The notes under the pieces were generated by a model, which saw only the letters and a program-made list of their open reading frames with translations, did no database searches and was not told where the DNA came from. DNA of 64,000 bases from Archangium violaceum Cb vi76 (GTDB taxonomy: Bacteria; Myxococcota; Myxococcia; Myxococcales; Myxococcaceae). Shown here one piece after another: positions 22,224-33,947 of this stretch (position 1 is the stretch's first letter; every line of letters starts with the position of its first letter). The stretch covers positions 62,001-126,000 of the forward strand of contig NZ_JPMI01000275.1 in assembly GCF_000733295.1 (NCBI RefSeq), given 5' to 3'. Made by a program: the position numbers and the translations under genes.

Positions 22224-23285
22224 CGTTGTCGGTGAACTTGAGCGTCACGCCCAGGTTGGACACGACCTCGGAGGCCAGGGTGGCTCGCAGCGTCGACAGG
22301 GCCGCCCGGGCCGCTTCCACCGACTCGCGGTCGTTGGTCAGCGCCGTGCGCAGCGGGGGCGGAATCGCCTCCAGCGCCGAGCGCACCGCCGCCAGGTCTC
22401 CTCGCACCGTCGCGTCCGCCTGCTTGTTGCTCGCGGCCATCACCTTCGAGAGCCCTCCGTTCCCGTTCGCCCCCAGCCAGACGCGCTCCATGCCGAGCAC
22501 CGCGTTCCCCAGGTCCGTCAACGAGTTGTCGCTGCGCCGTGCCTCCTCCAGTTCGGGGCGCACCGTGCCTCCCGTCTCGAAGCCGAGCGGCTTCGACAGC
22601 TTCAGCTCCATCACCTCCACGCAGGCGATGAGCCGGTTGACCGCCGTGTCCACCGCATCCTTCTGCGTGGTGTAGGGGCTTCCGTCGTTGCCCGCCTTGC
22701 TCAATTGATCGACGTAGTTGCCCTGCTCGGGCTCCCAGGCGGTGCGCGCCTCCGTGGCGAACTTGTGCACCTCGGCCCCAAGCGCCTTCAGGTACGCCCG
22801 GCGCCGCGCCCCCGCGCTCCCTTCCTCCGTGGCCGACGCGTCGAAGAGCAGGTACTCGATGGCGAGCAGTCCCTTGCGGTTCGCTCCCTGCTCCGCGACG
22901 AACGCCTCCGTGAACTCCGCGTTCCCCGCCAGCAGGCTGTCGATGCCCGTGGTGGACGGCACCTGGTTCACCGCGGCCGACGTGTGCTGCTCCTCCGCCG
23001 GACCGAAGCGGAAGGCCTCCTGCCGCAGCCATGCCGCACGCGCCTCCCTCCAGGCGGATTTCGCCTGCGTGAGCGTGGTCTCCGTGGGCGTGGCCTCCAG
23101 CGCCGCGAGGGCTCCGGCCAGCGCCTCGGCGCGCGTGTCGAAGTCCCGGTACGCGGGGAGGGCCACGTCCCCGGCCAGCTCCTTCAGGAAGGCCGAGCGC
23201 AGGGCGGTGCCCTGGGAATCGCCGCAGCTCACCACGGCGAGGCACAGCAGCAGGGTGGGGGCAATCAGACGTCGAAGGACGGGGC

Positions 23286-23289
<4 letters not shown>
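22213..23289 (-). CDS. imelysin-family lipoprotein with degenerate GxHxxE motif
   Basis: The 358-residue protein has a lipoprotein signal (LLLCLAVVSCG, Cys about 22) and the helical imelysin (M75-like) fold. Family blocks are AWREARAAWLRQEAFRFGPAEE and a C-terminal GNAVLGMERVWLGANGNGGLS. The signature GxHxxE is here GLLAIEYLLFD, so the His is replaced by Leu. The paralogue encoded two genes upstream keeps it. Imelysins are periplasmic proteins of iron uptake whose exact role is unsettled. It overlaps the di-heme gene by four bases upstream. Confidence 0.9.
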
Positions 23290-24656
<1,367 letters not shown>

Positions 24657-24665
24657 GATTCGTTC

Positions 24666-25799
<1,134 letters not shown>

Positions 25800-25837
25800 G
25801 TGTGGCCCTTTCGCGTGCTTCCGTCGAATGGGTCAGG

Positions 25838-25866
25838 TCGATAGCGAAACTGAGAATCAAAGTCAA
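25838..25866 (-). promoter_or_regulatory. promoter with Fur-box-like operator for the imelysin operon
   Basis: On the minus strand TTGACT (25866-25861) and TATCGA (25843-25838) are 17 bases apart. The plus-strand sequence TGAGAATCAAAGTCA at 25851-25865 overlaps the -35 and spacer and matches 11 of 14 specified positions of the 7-1-7 Fur consensus (TGATAAT-n-ATTATCA). It stands out as AT-rich against its surroundings. Fur with iron bound here would block transcription. Confidence 0.6.
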
Positions 25867-25958
25867 AATTGGGGGCCCCAAGGAGCGGCGGTGCGCGTCT
25901 GGCCACCGCTCCTGACGGGCTCAGGCGGGGTCATGGGTGGGGCTCGGAGTGCCGGCGC

Positions 25959-26555
25959 TCAACCGCGCAGGTGGGTGGTGTCGTTCCAGAGCTGGAGGAC
26001 CTGCTGGTCCCCATCGCCGTCCAGGCCGAGCACGCTGATGGAGGCGGTGTTCAGCGTGAAGAGGCGGCCTTCCGTCGGTGGGAGCCCGAGCCAGCGCGCG
26101 GTGAGCACGCGCAGCAGGTGGCCATGGGCGAAGAGGAGCACGTTGCCGTCCACGGAGCGGGCCTCGGCGATGATGCGGTCCGCGCGTGCACCCACGTCCC
26201 GCGCGGACTCGCCGCAGGGCACGCCATCCGTCCACAGCATCCAGTTCGGGCTGGTGGCGCGGATCTCCGCCTTGCTCTTGCCCTCGAAGGTGCCGTAGTC
26301 CCACTCCATCAGGTCCGAGCGCAGCTGCGCCACGTCCCCGTACCCGGCGAGCGCGCACGTCTCGCTGGCGCGGCTCAGGGGGCTGGTCCACACGGCGGCG
26401 AAGTCCCAGGCGCGCAGCGGCTCGCGCAGCTCCGTGGCCATGCGGCGGCCTTCCTCGAGCAGCGGGATGTCCGTGCGGCCGGTGTGCTGGCCGCTGCGGC
26501 TCCAGGCGGTGTCTCCATGGCGGACGAGGACGAGCACGGGGGACGCTGGCTTCAT
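25959..26555 (-). CDS. histidine phosphatase family protein
   Basis: The 198-residue protein of the phosphoglycerate-mutase-like superfamily has the phosphohistidine motif LVRHGDTAWSRSGQHTGRTDIPL, WTSPLSRASETCAL, the acid-region Glu in EWDYGTFEGKS, and the second catalytic His in LLFAHGHLLRVLTARWL. This pattern is close to bacterial GpmB/CobC-like phosphatases with GRTDIPL. The start at MKPASP is preferred because AGAGGA lies just upstream; an ATG eight codons earlier is possible. The substrate is not evident. Confidence 0.9.
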   Translation of the reverse strand: MKPASPVLVLVRHGDTAWSRSGQHTGRTDIPLLEEGRRMATELREPLRAWDFAAVWTSPLSRASETCALAGYGDVAQLRSDLMEWDYGTFEGKSKAEIRATSPNWMLWTDGVPCGESARDVGARADRIIAEARSVDGNVLLFAHGHLLRVLTARWLGLPPTEGRLFTLNTASISVLGLDGDGDQQVLQLWNDTTHLRG

Positions 26556-26658
26556 GGCATTCCTCTCGGACGTGCGCACTCTGCCACCCCTTGAGGGCTC
26601 GGAGGAACCCGGGGAGGGGTGTTGGGCCGGTGGGCGAGGGATGGTCTATCCTCCGGGG

Positions 26659-27108
26659 ATGCGATGGCCGTGGCAGCGGGTGAAGCGGGTGTTGACGCCC
26701 GAGGAGGAGGCGCGTCTCGTCGAGGCCATCCGCCGGGCGGAGCAGGGCAACCGGGGCGAGGTCCTCGTGCACGTGGAGCGCCGGTGCGTGGGGGGCAACG
26801 CGCTGGCTCGGGCCATGGCGCTCTTCGAGAAGCTCGTGCGCCAGACGGCCTCGGACACCGGGGTGATCCTCTATGTGGCGGTGGAGGAGCGCAAGGTGGC
26901 CGTGTTCGCGGGCCGGGGCGTGCGCGGCGCGGCCATGCCCGGCTTCTGGGAGTCCGTGGTGGAGGCGGTGACCGAGGGCCTCGAGCGCGGCGAGCCCGTG
27001 TCCGGACTGGAGGTGGCGGTGGAGCGCATTGGTGGACTGCTGCGCGCCGTCATTCCGGGTGAGGACGTGGCGGGCAACGAGCTGCCGGACCGGGTGAGCC
27101 AGGGGTGA
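26659..27108 (+). CDS. TPM-domain protein (Psb32/TLP18.3 type)
   Basis: The 149-residue protein matches TPM-domain proteins. It begins with the helix LTPEEEARLVEAIRRAEQGNRGEVLVHVE, then DTGVILYVAVEERKVAVFAGRGV with the typical RKVAVFAGRG motif, and a C-terminal helix ending GEDVAGNELPDRVS. There is no signal peptide or membrane helix, unlike most family members, so it is probably cytosolic. TPM proteins are linked to membrane-protein quality control and phosphatase activity. The start follows TCCTCCGGGG, a poor ribosome site, but it is the only sensible Met. Confidence 0.8.
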   Translation: MRWPWQRVKRVLTPEEEARLVEAIRRAEQGNRGEVLVHVERRCVGGNALARAMALFEKLVRQTASDTGVILYVAVEERKVAVFAGRGVRGAAMPGFWESVVEAVTEGLERGEPVSGLEVAVERIGGLLRAVIPGEDVAGNELPDRVSQG

Positions 27109-27132
27109 GCGTCCTGCCCGGACAGCAAGTGA

Positions 27133-30069
27133 TTACTCGAAGGTGACAACCGTGCGCACCCAGCTCTGGGGATTGCTGGAGAGCAGGCGCGAGCGCTCGT
27201 TGCGTACGGCAACGGCGGGGGACTCACCGGCGCGGATGCGGGCGCGCACGGCGTCGAAGAAGGGGCCGGCCTCGTCATCGGGGATGTCCGCGGGCGAGGC
27301 GATGACGGCGCGGGCGCCGGCCTCGAGGAAGGCGACCGGGAGGCTCCAGGGCTCGTGGTAGTAGGGGGCGGTGCGGGCCGCGCGGCAGGAGGCCAGCAGC
27401 ACCACCGGCGCACGCTCCAGGCGGTGGCGGCGCACATCTCCGGCCGTCAAGGCGTAGTGGCCATCCGCCTCGGGGGCGAGCACCACCAGGGATGCATCCG
27501 AGAGGCCCAGGTTCACCAGGCCGTGGGCGTGCAGATCAATCTCATCCGCGCGCGCCATCTCCGCCAGCACCCGGGAGGGCGTGGCCTCGGCACCGAGAAG
27601 GTCCACCCGGCCCGGGGCCGGCTGGGACAGGGTCCAGGCCGCCAGGCGGGGCAGCCCCAGGGAGGCCGGGGCGGCCACATCGCTCACCACCAGCGAGCGG
27701 GGCGTGCCCGAGGGAGGCGAAGAGGCCGGGCGGGGACCCCGGCGGTAGCTCCAGGCGAAGTCCGCGGGCAACAGGCCCTCGCGGCCATGCAGCGGGTAGC
27801 GGGCGTACACGGACACGGAGGCGCAGGGGCGCAGGGCCCGCAGCACGGGCTCGGGCACCAGCCGGCCCAGGTCCAGCTCGGAGGAGGGGCGGCTGGCCTC
27901 GTACGCGCCCACGGGCCGCCCGTCCGCGTCGCGCGCCACCACCAGCGTGCGCCCCTCGGAGAGCTCCACGCCCAGGGTGCAGTGCTCGGGGGCCGGCCCC
28001 TGGGACTCCTCGGCGAAGAGCGCCAGGGCCTCGGCGTACTCACCCGACTGGCCCGCGTCGAGGATGAGGGCCGAGTAGCTGTCCGCACGCGCCTTGAGCG
28101 CGGTGGTGTCCTCGCGTGGCAGGCGTCCGGCGGCGGCCACCACCTCGCGCAACAGGCGCTGGCCCTGGGCCCGGTCCTGCAGCAGCCGCAGCCGCCCCTC
28201 CACGTGGTCCACCACCAGGAGCTGCCCGGGACGCTGCCCGGGTTGTGCCCGCAGCTCCGCCAGCCACTGCGCCACCTTCTGCGCATCGCCCGGCCGCGGC
28301 TCCCGCCGCGCCAGCTCCATCAGTGTGTACGCGCTGAGAATGGAGCGCGGGGCTCCACAGGAGGGCACCCGCTCCAGCTCGGCGCGCGCCTGGGCGGGCC
28401 GCATCTCCGCCAGCCGGAGCTGGGCGAGTGTCTCCGCCACGTACACCTGGGTGCGGCAGTAGTCCGGCTGGCGGAGCGCGGACTCCTGCAGCCACGCGCG
28501 CGCCAGGGCCGAGGCGTCCCGGAAGTACTCGATGCTGCCCAGATCCTGGATGAAGCGCGTCTCCTGGTCCGCGTCATTCAGCCGCCGGGCACGCTCCAGG
28601 CCTCGCAGTGCGTGCTCGCGTGCCTCCACCAGCCGGTGCTGCACCCGGTAGAGATAGGTGAGCAAGCCCTCCAGCTCACCGCAGCGCGAGCCGAGCCGCA
28701 GGCGCTCGCAGGCGGGCAGTGCCTCGAGGAGGATCTGCTCCGCCTGGGCCAGGCGGCTGGCCGCCACCTGTGCCTGGGCCCGCTGCAGCTCCGTGCTGGA
28801 GTCGAACCAGGGGTCCCCCACCGAGCGGGCCGCGGCGGCGTACGCGTCGAGCCGTGCGGGCAGCCGGTTGAGCAGGGGCAGCGCGCCCAGGAGGATGTCC
28901 AGCTCGCCCGCGGCCTTGAGCTCGCGCAGGAAGCGCTCGGCGGCGGCGGGCTCCAGGGCCTTGCCGGCCAGCACCTGGGAGAAGGTCGTGGCCAGGGGCC
29001 CCCGGGTGCGGAAGTCACGCCGCGCGGTGCGCTCCACGTAGCGCTCCAGCACCTGGCCTCCATGGGTGGAGTCCAGCTCGCGGGCCACCGGCAGCAGGGC
29101 ACGCACGCGCTCGGCGGTGGGCGCGGACCAGACCGACAGGTACAGGTACTTGCGCACCAGCCCCGGGGCCTCGCGCACGGTGCCCTCGGGCAGGGACGTG
29201 CCCTGGGCGGCGAGTGCCTTGCACGCCTCCCATGCCGCCTTCCACCGCTGCTGGCGCTGCTGGGTGGCGCGCTCCACGGCCTCGGCGCGCTGGCGTCCCT
29301 CCTCGCTCCAACCCGGCTCGCCCAGGGCGGCCACCTGGCGGAAACCCTCGGCCGACAGCAGATCCAACCCCAGCTCGCGCAGGACGAGGGCCCGGTTCCA
29401 CAGCGCCGCGGGGTGGCGGGGCTCCCGCTCCAGCACCCCCTCCAGCAGCACCAGTGCCTCCTCCAGCGCGCCACGCGAGAGCGCGAGCGCCGCCCGATCA
29501 CTGTCCTCGCCGGGCGAGTGACCCGCCTGCTTCAGCGCCTCCGCCGCTCGCTCCGGCTCACCCGCCAGCAACTGGGCCATGGCCAGCCCGTGCCAGTCCC
29601 GCGCGTCCTCCAGGGCCGCCAGCGCCTTGAGGGGCAGTGGCTCGCGGGGGCGCTCCTCACCCGAGCGCCGCACGCCGTAGGGCCGCCAGCCGGAGGCCCC
29701 CTGCCAGCTCAGCCGTGCCTCCAGTGAGCGCGTGGGGGCGAGCGCCAGGACCACCGGCTCCTCTCCCGGCCCGGAGCCGCGCGGCACCACCAGCACGAGG
29801 AGCGCCACCAGCGCTCCACCCAGCCCCACGGCCAGCAGCGCCTGGCGTCGCCGGCTCCAGGCGGGGCGGAAGGCGCGCGCCGCCTGCTCCACGGGCGCCA
29901 CCGCTGGCTGCTCGCCCAGCCTCTCGCCCATCGCCTGGAGCTGGAGGATGTCTCCCAGCTCCGCCTGGCACTGCTCGCAAACCCCCAGGTGCTGGCGGAA
30001 GGACTCGGCCTGGGCGGGCTCCAGCTCCCCGTCCGCGAAGGCATGCACCTGGTCGTGAATCTCACTCAT
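27133..30069 (-). CDS. membrane anti-sigma factor fused to TPR-like repeats and a CHAT protease
   Basis: The 978-residue protein has three parts. Residues 1-50 are a zinc-binding anti-sigma domain with H27, C31 and C34 (HLGVCEQC, the Hx3Cx2C motif). A single membrane helix at about 76-95 is followed by a long helical-repeat region (about 150-650, ALWNRALVLRELGLDLLSAEG and similar). The C-terminal CHAT (caspase HetF-associated) domain has the His in DLHAHGL (about 849) and the Cys in LLASCRAA (about 895). The start overlaps the ECF sigma gene by eight bases. Expected topology puts the repeats and protease outside the cytoplasm, with sigma binding inside. The signal and the protease target are unknown. 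Confidence 0.88.
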   Translation of the reverse strand: MSEIHDQVHAFADGELEPAQAESFRQHLGVCEQCQAELGDILQLQAMGERLGEQPAVAPVEQAARAFRPAWSRRRQALLAVGLGGALVALLVLVVPRGSGPGEEPVVLALAPTRSLEARLSWQGASGWRPYGVRRSGEERPREPLPLKALAALEDARDWHGLAMAQLLAGEPERAAEALKQAGHSPGEDSDRAALALSRGALEEALVLLEGVLEREPRHPAALWNRALVLRELGLDLLSAEGFRQVAALGEPGWSEEGRQRAEAVERATQQRQQRWKAAWEACKALAAQGTSLPEGTVREAPGLVRKYLYLSVWSAPTAERVRALLPVARELDSTHGGQVLERYVERTARRDFRTRGPLATTFSQVLAGKALEPAAAERFLRELKAAGELDILLGALPLLNRLPARLDAYAAAARSVGDPWFDSSTELQRAQAQVAASRLAQAEQILLEALPACERLRLGSRCGELEGLLTYLYRVQHRLVEAREHALRGLERARRLNDADQETRFIQDLGSIEYFRDASALARAWLQESALRQPDYCRTQVYVAETLAQLRLAEMRPAQARAELERVPSCGAPRSILSAYTLMELARREPRPGDAQKVAQWLAELRAQPGQRPGQLLVVDHVEGRLRLLQDRAQGQRLLREVVAAAGRLPREDTTALKARADSYSALILDAGQSGEYAEALALFAEESQGPAPEHCTLGVELSEGRTLVVARDADGRPVGAYEASRPSSELDLGRLVPEPVLRALRPCASVSVYARYPLHGREGLLPADFAWSYRRGPRPASSPPSGTPRSLVVSDVAAPASLGLPRLAAWTLSQPAPGRVDLLGAEATPSRVLAEMARADEIDLHAHGLVNLGLSDASLVVLAPEADGHYALTAGDVRRHRLERAPVVLLASCRAARTAPYYHEPWSLPVAFLEAGARAVIASPADIPDDEAGPFFDAVRARIRAGESPAVAVRNERSRLLSSNPQSWVRTVVTFE

Positions 30070-30730
30070 GGCGCTCCCCCTTGGCCGGGGTTGGTTGCAC
30101 CGGGCCGGCCAGCAGCTCGCGCAGCATGCGCCGCGCGCGGACGAGCCGGGTGCCCACCGTGTTCTTCGCGATGCCCAGCCGCAGGGCGATCTCCTCGTAC
30201 GAGCGGCCTTCCAGGCTGTGCATCCGGTACACCTCGCGGAAGGGCTCGGGTACCTGGCCCAGCACCTCGCGCAGCTGCTCGAGGCTGATGGAGGCCCAGG
30301 CCGGAGCGGCCTCGCCCTCGGGGGCCGCCACGTGCTCCGCGAGCTCCTCCGCGGACACATCCGCGCGCGGCTCGCGCGTGCGGGAGCGGCACCTGTCGAT
30401 GAAGAGGCGGTGGAGGATGGTGAGCAACCAGGCCCGTCCATCCGTCCCCACCTGGAAGCGCTCCAGGTTGCGCAGCCCCCGCTCCAGCGTGTCCTGCACC
30501 AGGTCGCGCGCGTCCGCCGCGTTGCCGCACAGGCGCAGCGCCGTGGCGTGGAGGGCGGGCTCATGCTGCCGCGCGAAGGCGGCGTACCATCTGCTGTCCA
30601 GTCGGGGCGGGGTGGCAGGCCGTGCTTCCACGCGTGCACCTTGTCCCGCGCGCTCCGGCTCCGTCAAGGCAGCCACCCGGAGCACTCGTCGCTCCCCCAC
30701 GGGTCCTGCGATTGCCACCTGAGCGAACAT
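30062..30730 (-). CDS. ECF-type RNA polymerase sigma factor
   Basis: The 222-residue sigma-70-family protein has region 2 in FARQHEPALHATALRLCGNAADARDLVQDT and FIDRCR, and region 4 in LREVLGQVPEPFREVYRMHSLEGRSYEEIALRLG. The region-4 recognition helix follows in GIAKNTVGTRLVRARRML. A 50-residue N-terminal extension (MFAQVAIAGP...) precedes region 2; shorter starts are possible. It overlaps the downstream anti-sigma gene, so the two are made together and the sigma factor is probably held at the membrane until released. Confidence 0.92.
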   Translation of the reverse strand: MFAQVAIAGPVGERRVLRVAALTEPERAGQGARVEARPATPPRLDSRWYAAFARQHEPALHATALRLCGNAADARDLVQDTLERGLRNLERFQVGTDGRAWLLTILHRLFIDRCRSRTREPRADVSAEELAEHVAAPEGEAAPAWASISLEQLREVLGQVPEPFREVYRMHSLEGRSYEEIALRLGIAKNTVGTRLVRARRMLRELLAGPVQPTPAKGERHE

Positions 30731-31021
30731 GGGTGCCGCCCCTCCTGCTCCCGCCTGGCTGGGAGCTCCACACCCCTTCAACGGCACGGCGCGATTTTCT
30801 TCCCCGGCATTTTCCGCTTCTGGCGGACTCGCTTTCCTTTCTTGTAGAACGGGAGAAATCTTCCACACGTACACGCTGCAGGGGGCCAGAACTCCGTCAA
30901 CGGTTGTCCCGACGCCCTCTGCAACACCCTCATCCAACAGGCGGGCGGATGGCACACCGGGCCAGTGGTGGCGAGGCCCGGTGTGGAACCCGGACCCCAT
31001 CGCCCTGGACAACATCATCGA
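30731..31021. other. upstream region of the ECF sigma operon, no gene seen
   Basis: This stretch lies upstream of the leftward sigma gene. Small open frames exist but none resembles a protein. It includes a short AT-richer run (30790-30860) that could hold the sigma promoter, but I could not define -35 and -10 elements with confidence. Positions 30975-31018 may be the start of the HEAT-repeat remnant described next. Confidence 0.4.
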
Positions 31022-31226
31022 CTGATCTCCAGCTATGCGAGCTCCTCGAACGAGGAGGTGCGGCGGGCGGCGGCGAAGGCCCCGCGCAAGGTGCCTTCCG
31101 AGCAGTCCCAGCAGGTGCTGTTGGGGCTGGTGGGGGACGAGGCGTCACGAGTGCAGGTGACCGCTCACGCAGGACAAGACGGAGCGCAGCCTGCGCACCC
31201 GCATCCACAACCTGCTGGAGACGTGA
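31022..31226 (+). pseudogene. frameshifted fragment of a HEAT-repeat protein
   Basis: The plus strand encodes LISSYASSSNEEVRRAAAK followed by VPSEQSQQVLLGLVGDEASRVQ, the helix-turn-helix pattern of HEAT/armadillo repeats. After about 31153 the pattern moves to another frame: TQDKTERSLRTRIHNLLET, then a stop at 31224. Just upstream, DPIALDNIID ends in a stop one base out of frame with LISSY. At least two frameshifts and no start codon indicate a decayed C-terminal fragment. Confidence 0.55.
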
Positions 31227-31255
31227 GCGGGCGGTGAGGGAGGGGGGCCGGGGAT

Positions 31256-31852
31256 TCAACTCCGGCCGGACAGCCACTCCTGGAAGTACGCGGCCGTGGG
31301 CGGGAACTGGTCCACCTTGCACCAATCCACCAGGTACAGTTGGTGCCGCGTGGCGAATCCCGCCACCAGACGGATGTCTCCCTCGGCGCCGGTGAGCCCC
31401 TTCGGCGAACGGAGGGCCAGCACCTGGATGCGTCCTCCCCGCTGCAGCCCGTACAGCGTGAGCCCCGAGGGCTGCTTCACGGCGAAGCCTCCCGCGACCC
31501 GTCCCGCCTTGCCCTGGAATGACACCCCGTCCAACCACGCGGCCGTCTCCCCCAGGTCTTTTCGCAGCTCATCCAGGGTGAGCCAGGTTCCCTCCAGCGG
31601 CGAGGGCACTTCCTTGCGGATGTGGAGCGTGTTGAAGCCGGCGCCCTGGCGGTGCTCCTGGTGGATGCGCGCCACGGCCCTCATGTCTTTCTCGATGGAG
31701 GCCTCGAGCGTGTGCGCCACGAGCTCGATCTGCCGCCAGTCGTCCTCGTGCAGCTCGAGCACCTGCTGGCCCGGCTTCGTCGAGCCCTCCTCGAGGCCGG
31801 GGAGTGCGTCCGAGAGGGAGGGCAGCGAATAGAGGATGTCTTTCGGATTCAT
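31256..31852 (-). CDS. conserved-looking hypothetical protein
   Basis: The 198-residue soluble protein starts MNPKDILYSLPSLSDALPGL. It shows no signal peptide or membrane segment. The middle reads HEDDWRQIELVAHTLEASIEKDMRAVARI, a long charged helix. The end, DQFPPTAAYFQEWLSGR, looks like a defined C-terminus. Base composition and codon use fit the surroundings, so it is probably real. I do not recognise the family. The chosen start is 15 codons inside the longest frame, because the extra residues look random. A palindromic repeat separates its start from the end of trpA. Confidence 0.7.
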   Translation of the reverse strand: MNPKDILYSLPSLSDALPGLEEGSTKPGQQVLELHEDDWRQIELVAHTLEASIEKDMRAVARIHQEHRQGAGFNTLHIRKEVPSPLEGTWLTLDELRKDLGETAAWLDGVSFQGKAGRVAGGFAVKQPSGLTLYGLQRGGRIQVLALRSPKGLTGAEGDIRLVAGFATRHQLYLVDWCKVDQFPPTAAYFQEWLSGRS

Positions 31853-31906
31853 CGTCGCGGTCTGCATCCGTGGGGTGGTGGGCCAGGGTCTTCTCAATCG
31901 CGGAAG

Positions 31907-31940
31907 ACCCTCACCCCAGCCCTCTCCCAGAGGGAGAGGG
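31907..31940 (+). repeat. REP-like palindromic repeat, copy 4
   Basis: Identical in core to copy 2: ACCCTCACCCC head, CCCTCTCCC / GGGAGAGGG stem, AGA loop. It lies between the 3' end of trpA and the start of the next leftward gene, a position where the hairpin could stabilise or end the trp transcript. Confidence 0.85.
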
Positions 31941-31944
31941 AGCC

Positions 31945-32736
31945 TCAGCGCTTCAGGCCGCGCTTGATTTCAGCGCACACCTGCCGGGCCGCCGCCGGCC
32001 CATCCGCCTGCGCCGCGCGGACGATGGCACTGCCCACCACCACGCCATCCGCGTGGGCACCCACCACCCGCGCCTGCTCGGCGTTGGAGATGCCGAAACC
32101 CGCCGCCACCGGGACCGGTGACGTGCGCCGCACCATCTCCAGCCGCTCGGACAGGTTGGCCGGCAGCTCCGAGCGCATGCCCGTCACACCCGCCACCGAC
32201 ACGCAGTACACGAAGCCCCTCGCATCCTTCGCGATGCTCTCCGCCCGCGCCGGTGACGTGGTGGGCGCGCACAGGGGGATGAGGTCCAGCCCCTCCTTGT
32301 CGAAGGCCGCGCGGATGCCCTCGCTCTCCTCGGGCGGCAGGTCCGGCAGGATGGTGCCCGATACTCCGCGCTCCCGGGCCAGCTTCGCGTAGCGCTCCTC
32401 GCCCAGGGCCATCACCACGTTGACGTACGTCATCACCACCAGCGGCGTCTGGGGGCAGCGCGCACGCACCGCCGGCACCACCTCGTCCAGCACCCGCTTG
32501 AGCGTGGCGCCCGCCTTCAGCGCCCGCTCGGACGCGGCCTGGATGACCGGGCCGTCGGCGATGGGGTCACTGAACGCCACGCCAATCTCGAGGATGTCCG
32601 CGCCGCCTTCCACGCACGCGGCGAACACGTCCACCGAGCGGGTCAGGTCCGGATCTCCCGCCATGGCGTACGCCACCAGCGCGCCCTCTCCGCGGGCCTT
32701 CGCCCGGGCGAACGCTTCCGCGATCTCGCCGCTCAT
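31945..32736 (-). CDS. trpA: tryptophan synthase alpha chain
   Basis: Cleaves indole-3-glycerol phosphate to indole and glyceraldehyde-3-phosphate. The 263-residue TIM barrel shows the catalytic Glu in [21 protein letters not shown], the catalytic Asp region [12 protein letters not shown], and a C-terminal phosphate site in [19 protein letters not shown]. Last gene of the trpDCFBA operon; its start overlaps trpB by four bases. Confidence 0.96.
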   Translation of the reverse strand: MSGEIAEAFARAKARGEGALVAYAMAGDPDLTRSVDVFAACVEGGADILEIGVAFSDPIADGPVIQAASERALKAGATLKRVLDEVVPAVRARCPQTPLVVMTYVNVVMALGEERYAKLARERGVSGTILPDLPPEESEGIRAAFDKEGLDLIPLCAPTTSPARAESIAKDARGFVYCVSVAGVTGMRSELPANLSERLEMVRRTSPVPVAAGFGISNAEQARVVGAHADGVVVGSAIVRAAQADGPAAARQVCAEIKRGLKR

Positions 32737-33947
32737 GCTTTCTCCTGGGTGGCGGCGGGAATGCCCCGCGCCGCGATGGTGGCCACGTCCTTGTCTCCGC
32801 GGCCCGAGCAGTTGATGACCAGGTGCTTGCCCTTGCCCAGCTCCCGCGCCAGCTCACCCGCGCGCGCGAAGGCGTGCGAGGACTCCAGCGCGGGGAGGAT
32901 GCCCTCGGTGCGGGACACCCTGTAGAAGGCCGCCAGCGCCTCGTCGTCCGTGGCGGTGCGCACCTCCACGCGGCCCGTCTTCGCCAGGTGCGCCAGCTCC
33001 GGCCCCACGCCCGGGTAGTCCAGGCCCGCGGAGATGGAGTGCGCCTCGATGATCTGCCCGTTCTCGTCCTGCAGCACCAGCGAGCGCGAGCCGTGCAGCA
33101 CGCCCTCCGTCCCCAGCGTCAGGGACGCGCCGTGCTGTCCCGAGTCCAGGCCGTGGCCACCGGCCTCCACGCCCACCAGCCGCACGTCCTTGTCCTCGAC
33201 GAAGGGGTGGAGCGCGCCGATGGCGTTCGAGCCGCCGCCGATGCACGCGATGATGGCGTCCGGCAGCTTGCCGAAGGCCACCAGCGACTGCGTGCGGATT
33301 TCGCGGCCGATAACGGACTGGAAGTCCCGGACGATGGTGGGGTAGGGGTGCGGACCGGCCGCGCTGCCGATGACGTAGTAGGTGTCCTCGACCTGGGCCA
33401 CCCAGATGCGCATGGCCTCGTTCATCGCGTCCTTGAGCGTGCGCGAGCCCGACTCCACCGCGTGCACCGTGGCCCCGAGCGCCTTCATGCGGAAGACGTT
33501 GAGCGCCTGGCGCTCCACGTCCAGCGCGCCCATGTACACCTCGCACGTCAGGCCGAACAGGGCGCACGCGGTGGCGGTGGCCACGCCGTGCTGGCCCGCG
33601 CCCGTCTCCGCGATGACGCGCTTCTTGCCCATCCGCCTGGCCAGCAGCACCTGGCCGATGGTGTTGTTGATTTTGTGGGCGCCCGTGTGCGCGAGGTCCT
33701 CGCGCTTGAGCCACACCTCGGCGCCTCCCCACTGCTCGGTGAGCCGGCGCGCGGGCGTCAGGGGCGTCTCGCGCCCGACGAACTCGCGCAGCACCTGCGT
33801 CACCTGCTCATCGAAGGCCGGGTCCTTGCGAGCCTCGGCATAGGCCTGTTCCAGCTCCAACAGCGCCGGCACGAGCGTCTCTGGCACATAACGGCCGCCA
33901 TAACGCCCGAAGCGGCCCGGGGCGGTTTGCGTGTCCATGTTCTCCAT
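32733..33947 (-). CDS. trpB: tryptophan synthase beta chain
   Basis: PLP enzyme that condenses indole and serine to tryptophan. The 404-residue protein has [13 protein letters not shown], the PLP Lys in [29 protein letters not shown], and the phosphate loop [10 protein letters not shown]. The ATG at 33947 shares its A with the TGA stop of trpF, a TGATG coupling. A start three codons earlier (MGVMEN) is possible but less natural. Substrate channelling with TrpA is expected. Confidence 0.96.
   Translation of the reverse strand: MENMDTQTAPGRFGRYGGRYVPETLVPALLELEQAYAEARKDPAFDEQVTQVLREFVGRETPLTPARRLTEQWGGAEVWLKREDLAHTGAHKINNTIGQVLLARRMGKKRVIAETGAGQHGVATATACALFGLTCEVYMGALDVERQALNVFRMKALGATVHAVESGSRTLKDAMNEAMRIWVAQVEDTYYVIGSAAGPHPYPTIVRDFQSVIGREIRTQSLVAFGKLPDAIIACIGGGSNAIGALHPFVEDKDVRLVGVEAGGHGLDSGQHGASLTLGTEGVLHGSRSLVLQDENGQIIEAHSISAGLDYPGVGPELAHLAKTGRVEVRTATDDEALAAFYRVSRTEGILPALESSHAFARAGELARELGKGKHLVINCSGRGDKDVATIAARGIPAATQEKA

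Noticed and set aside
27355-29727. A 790-codon plus-strand frame over the CHAT gene
   Set aside because: It has biased Gly/Gln/Arg/His composition and no motif, while the minus strand carries anti-sigma, repeat and CHAT domains.
31039-31237. Small intact gene upstream of the ECF operon
   Set aside because: The HEAT pattern changes frame inside the stretch and no start or ribosome site is visible, so a pseudogene fits better.
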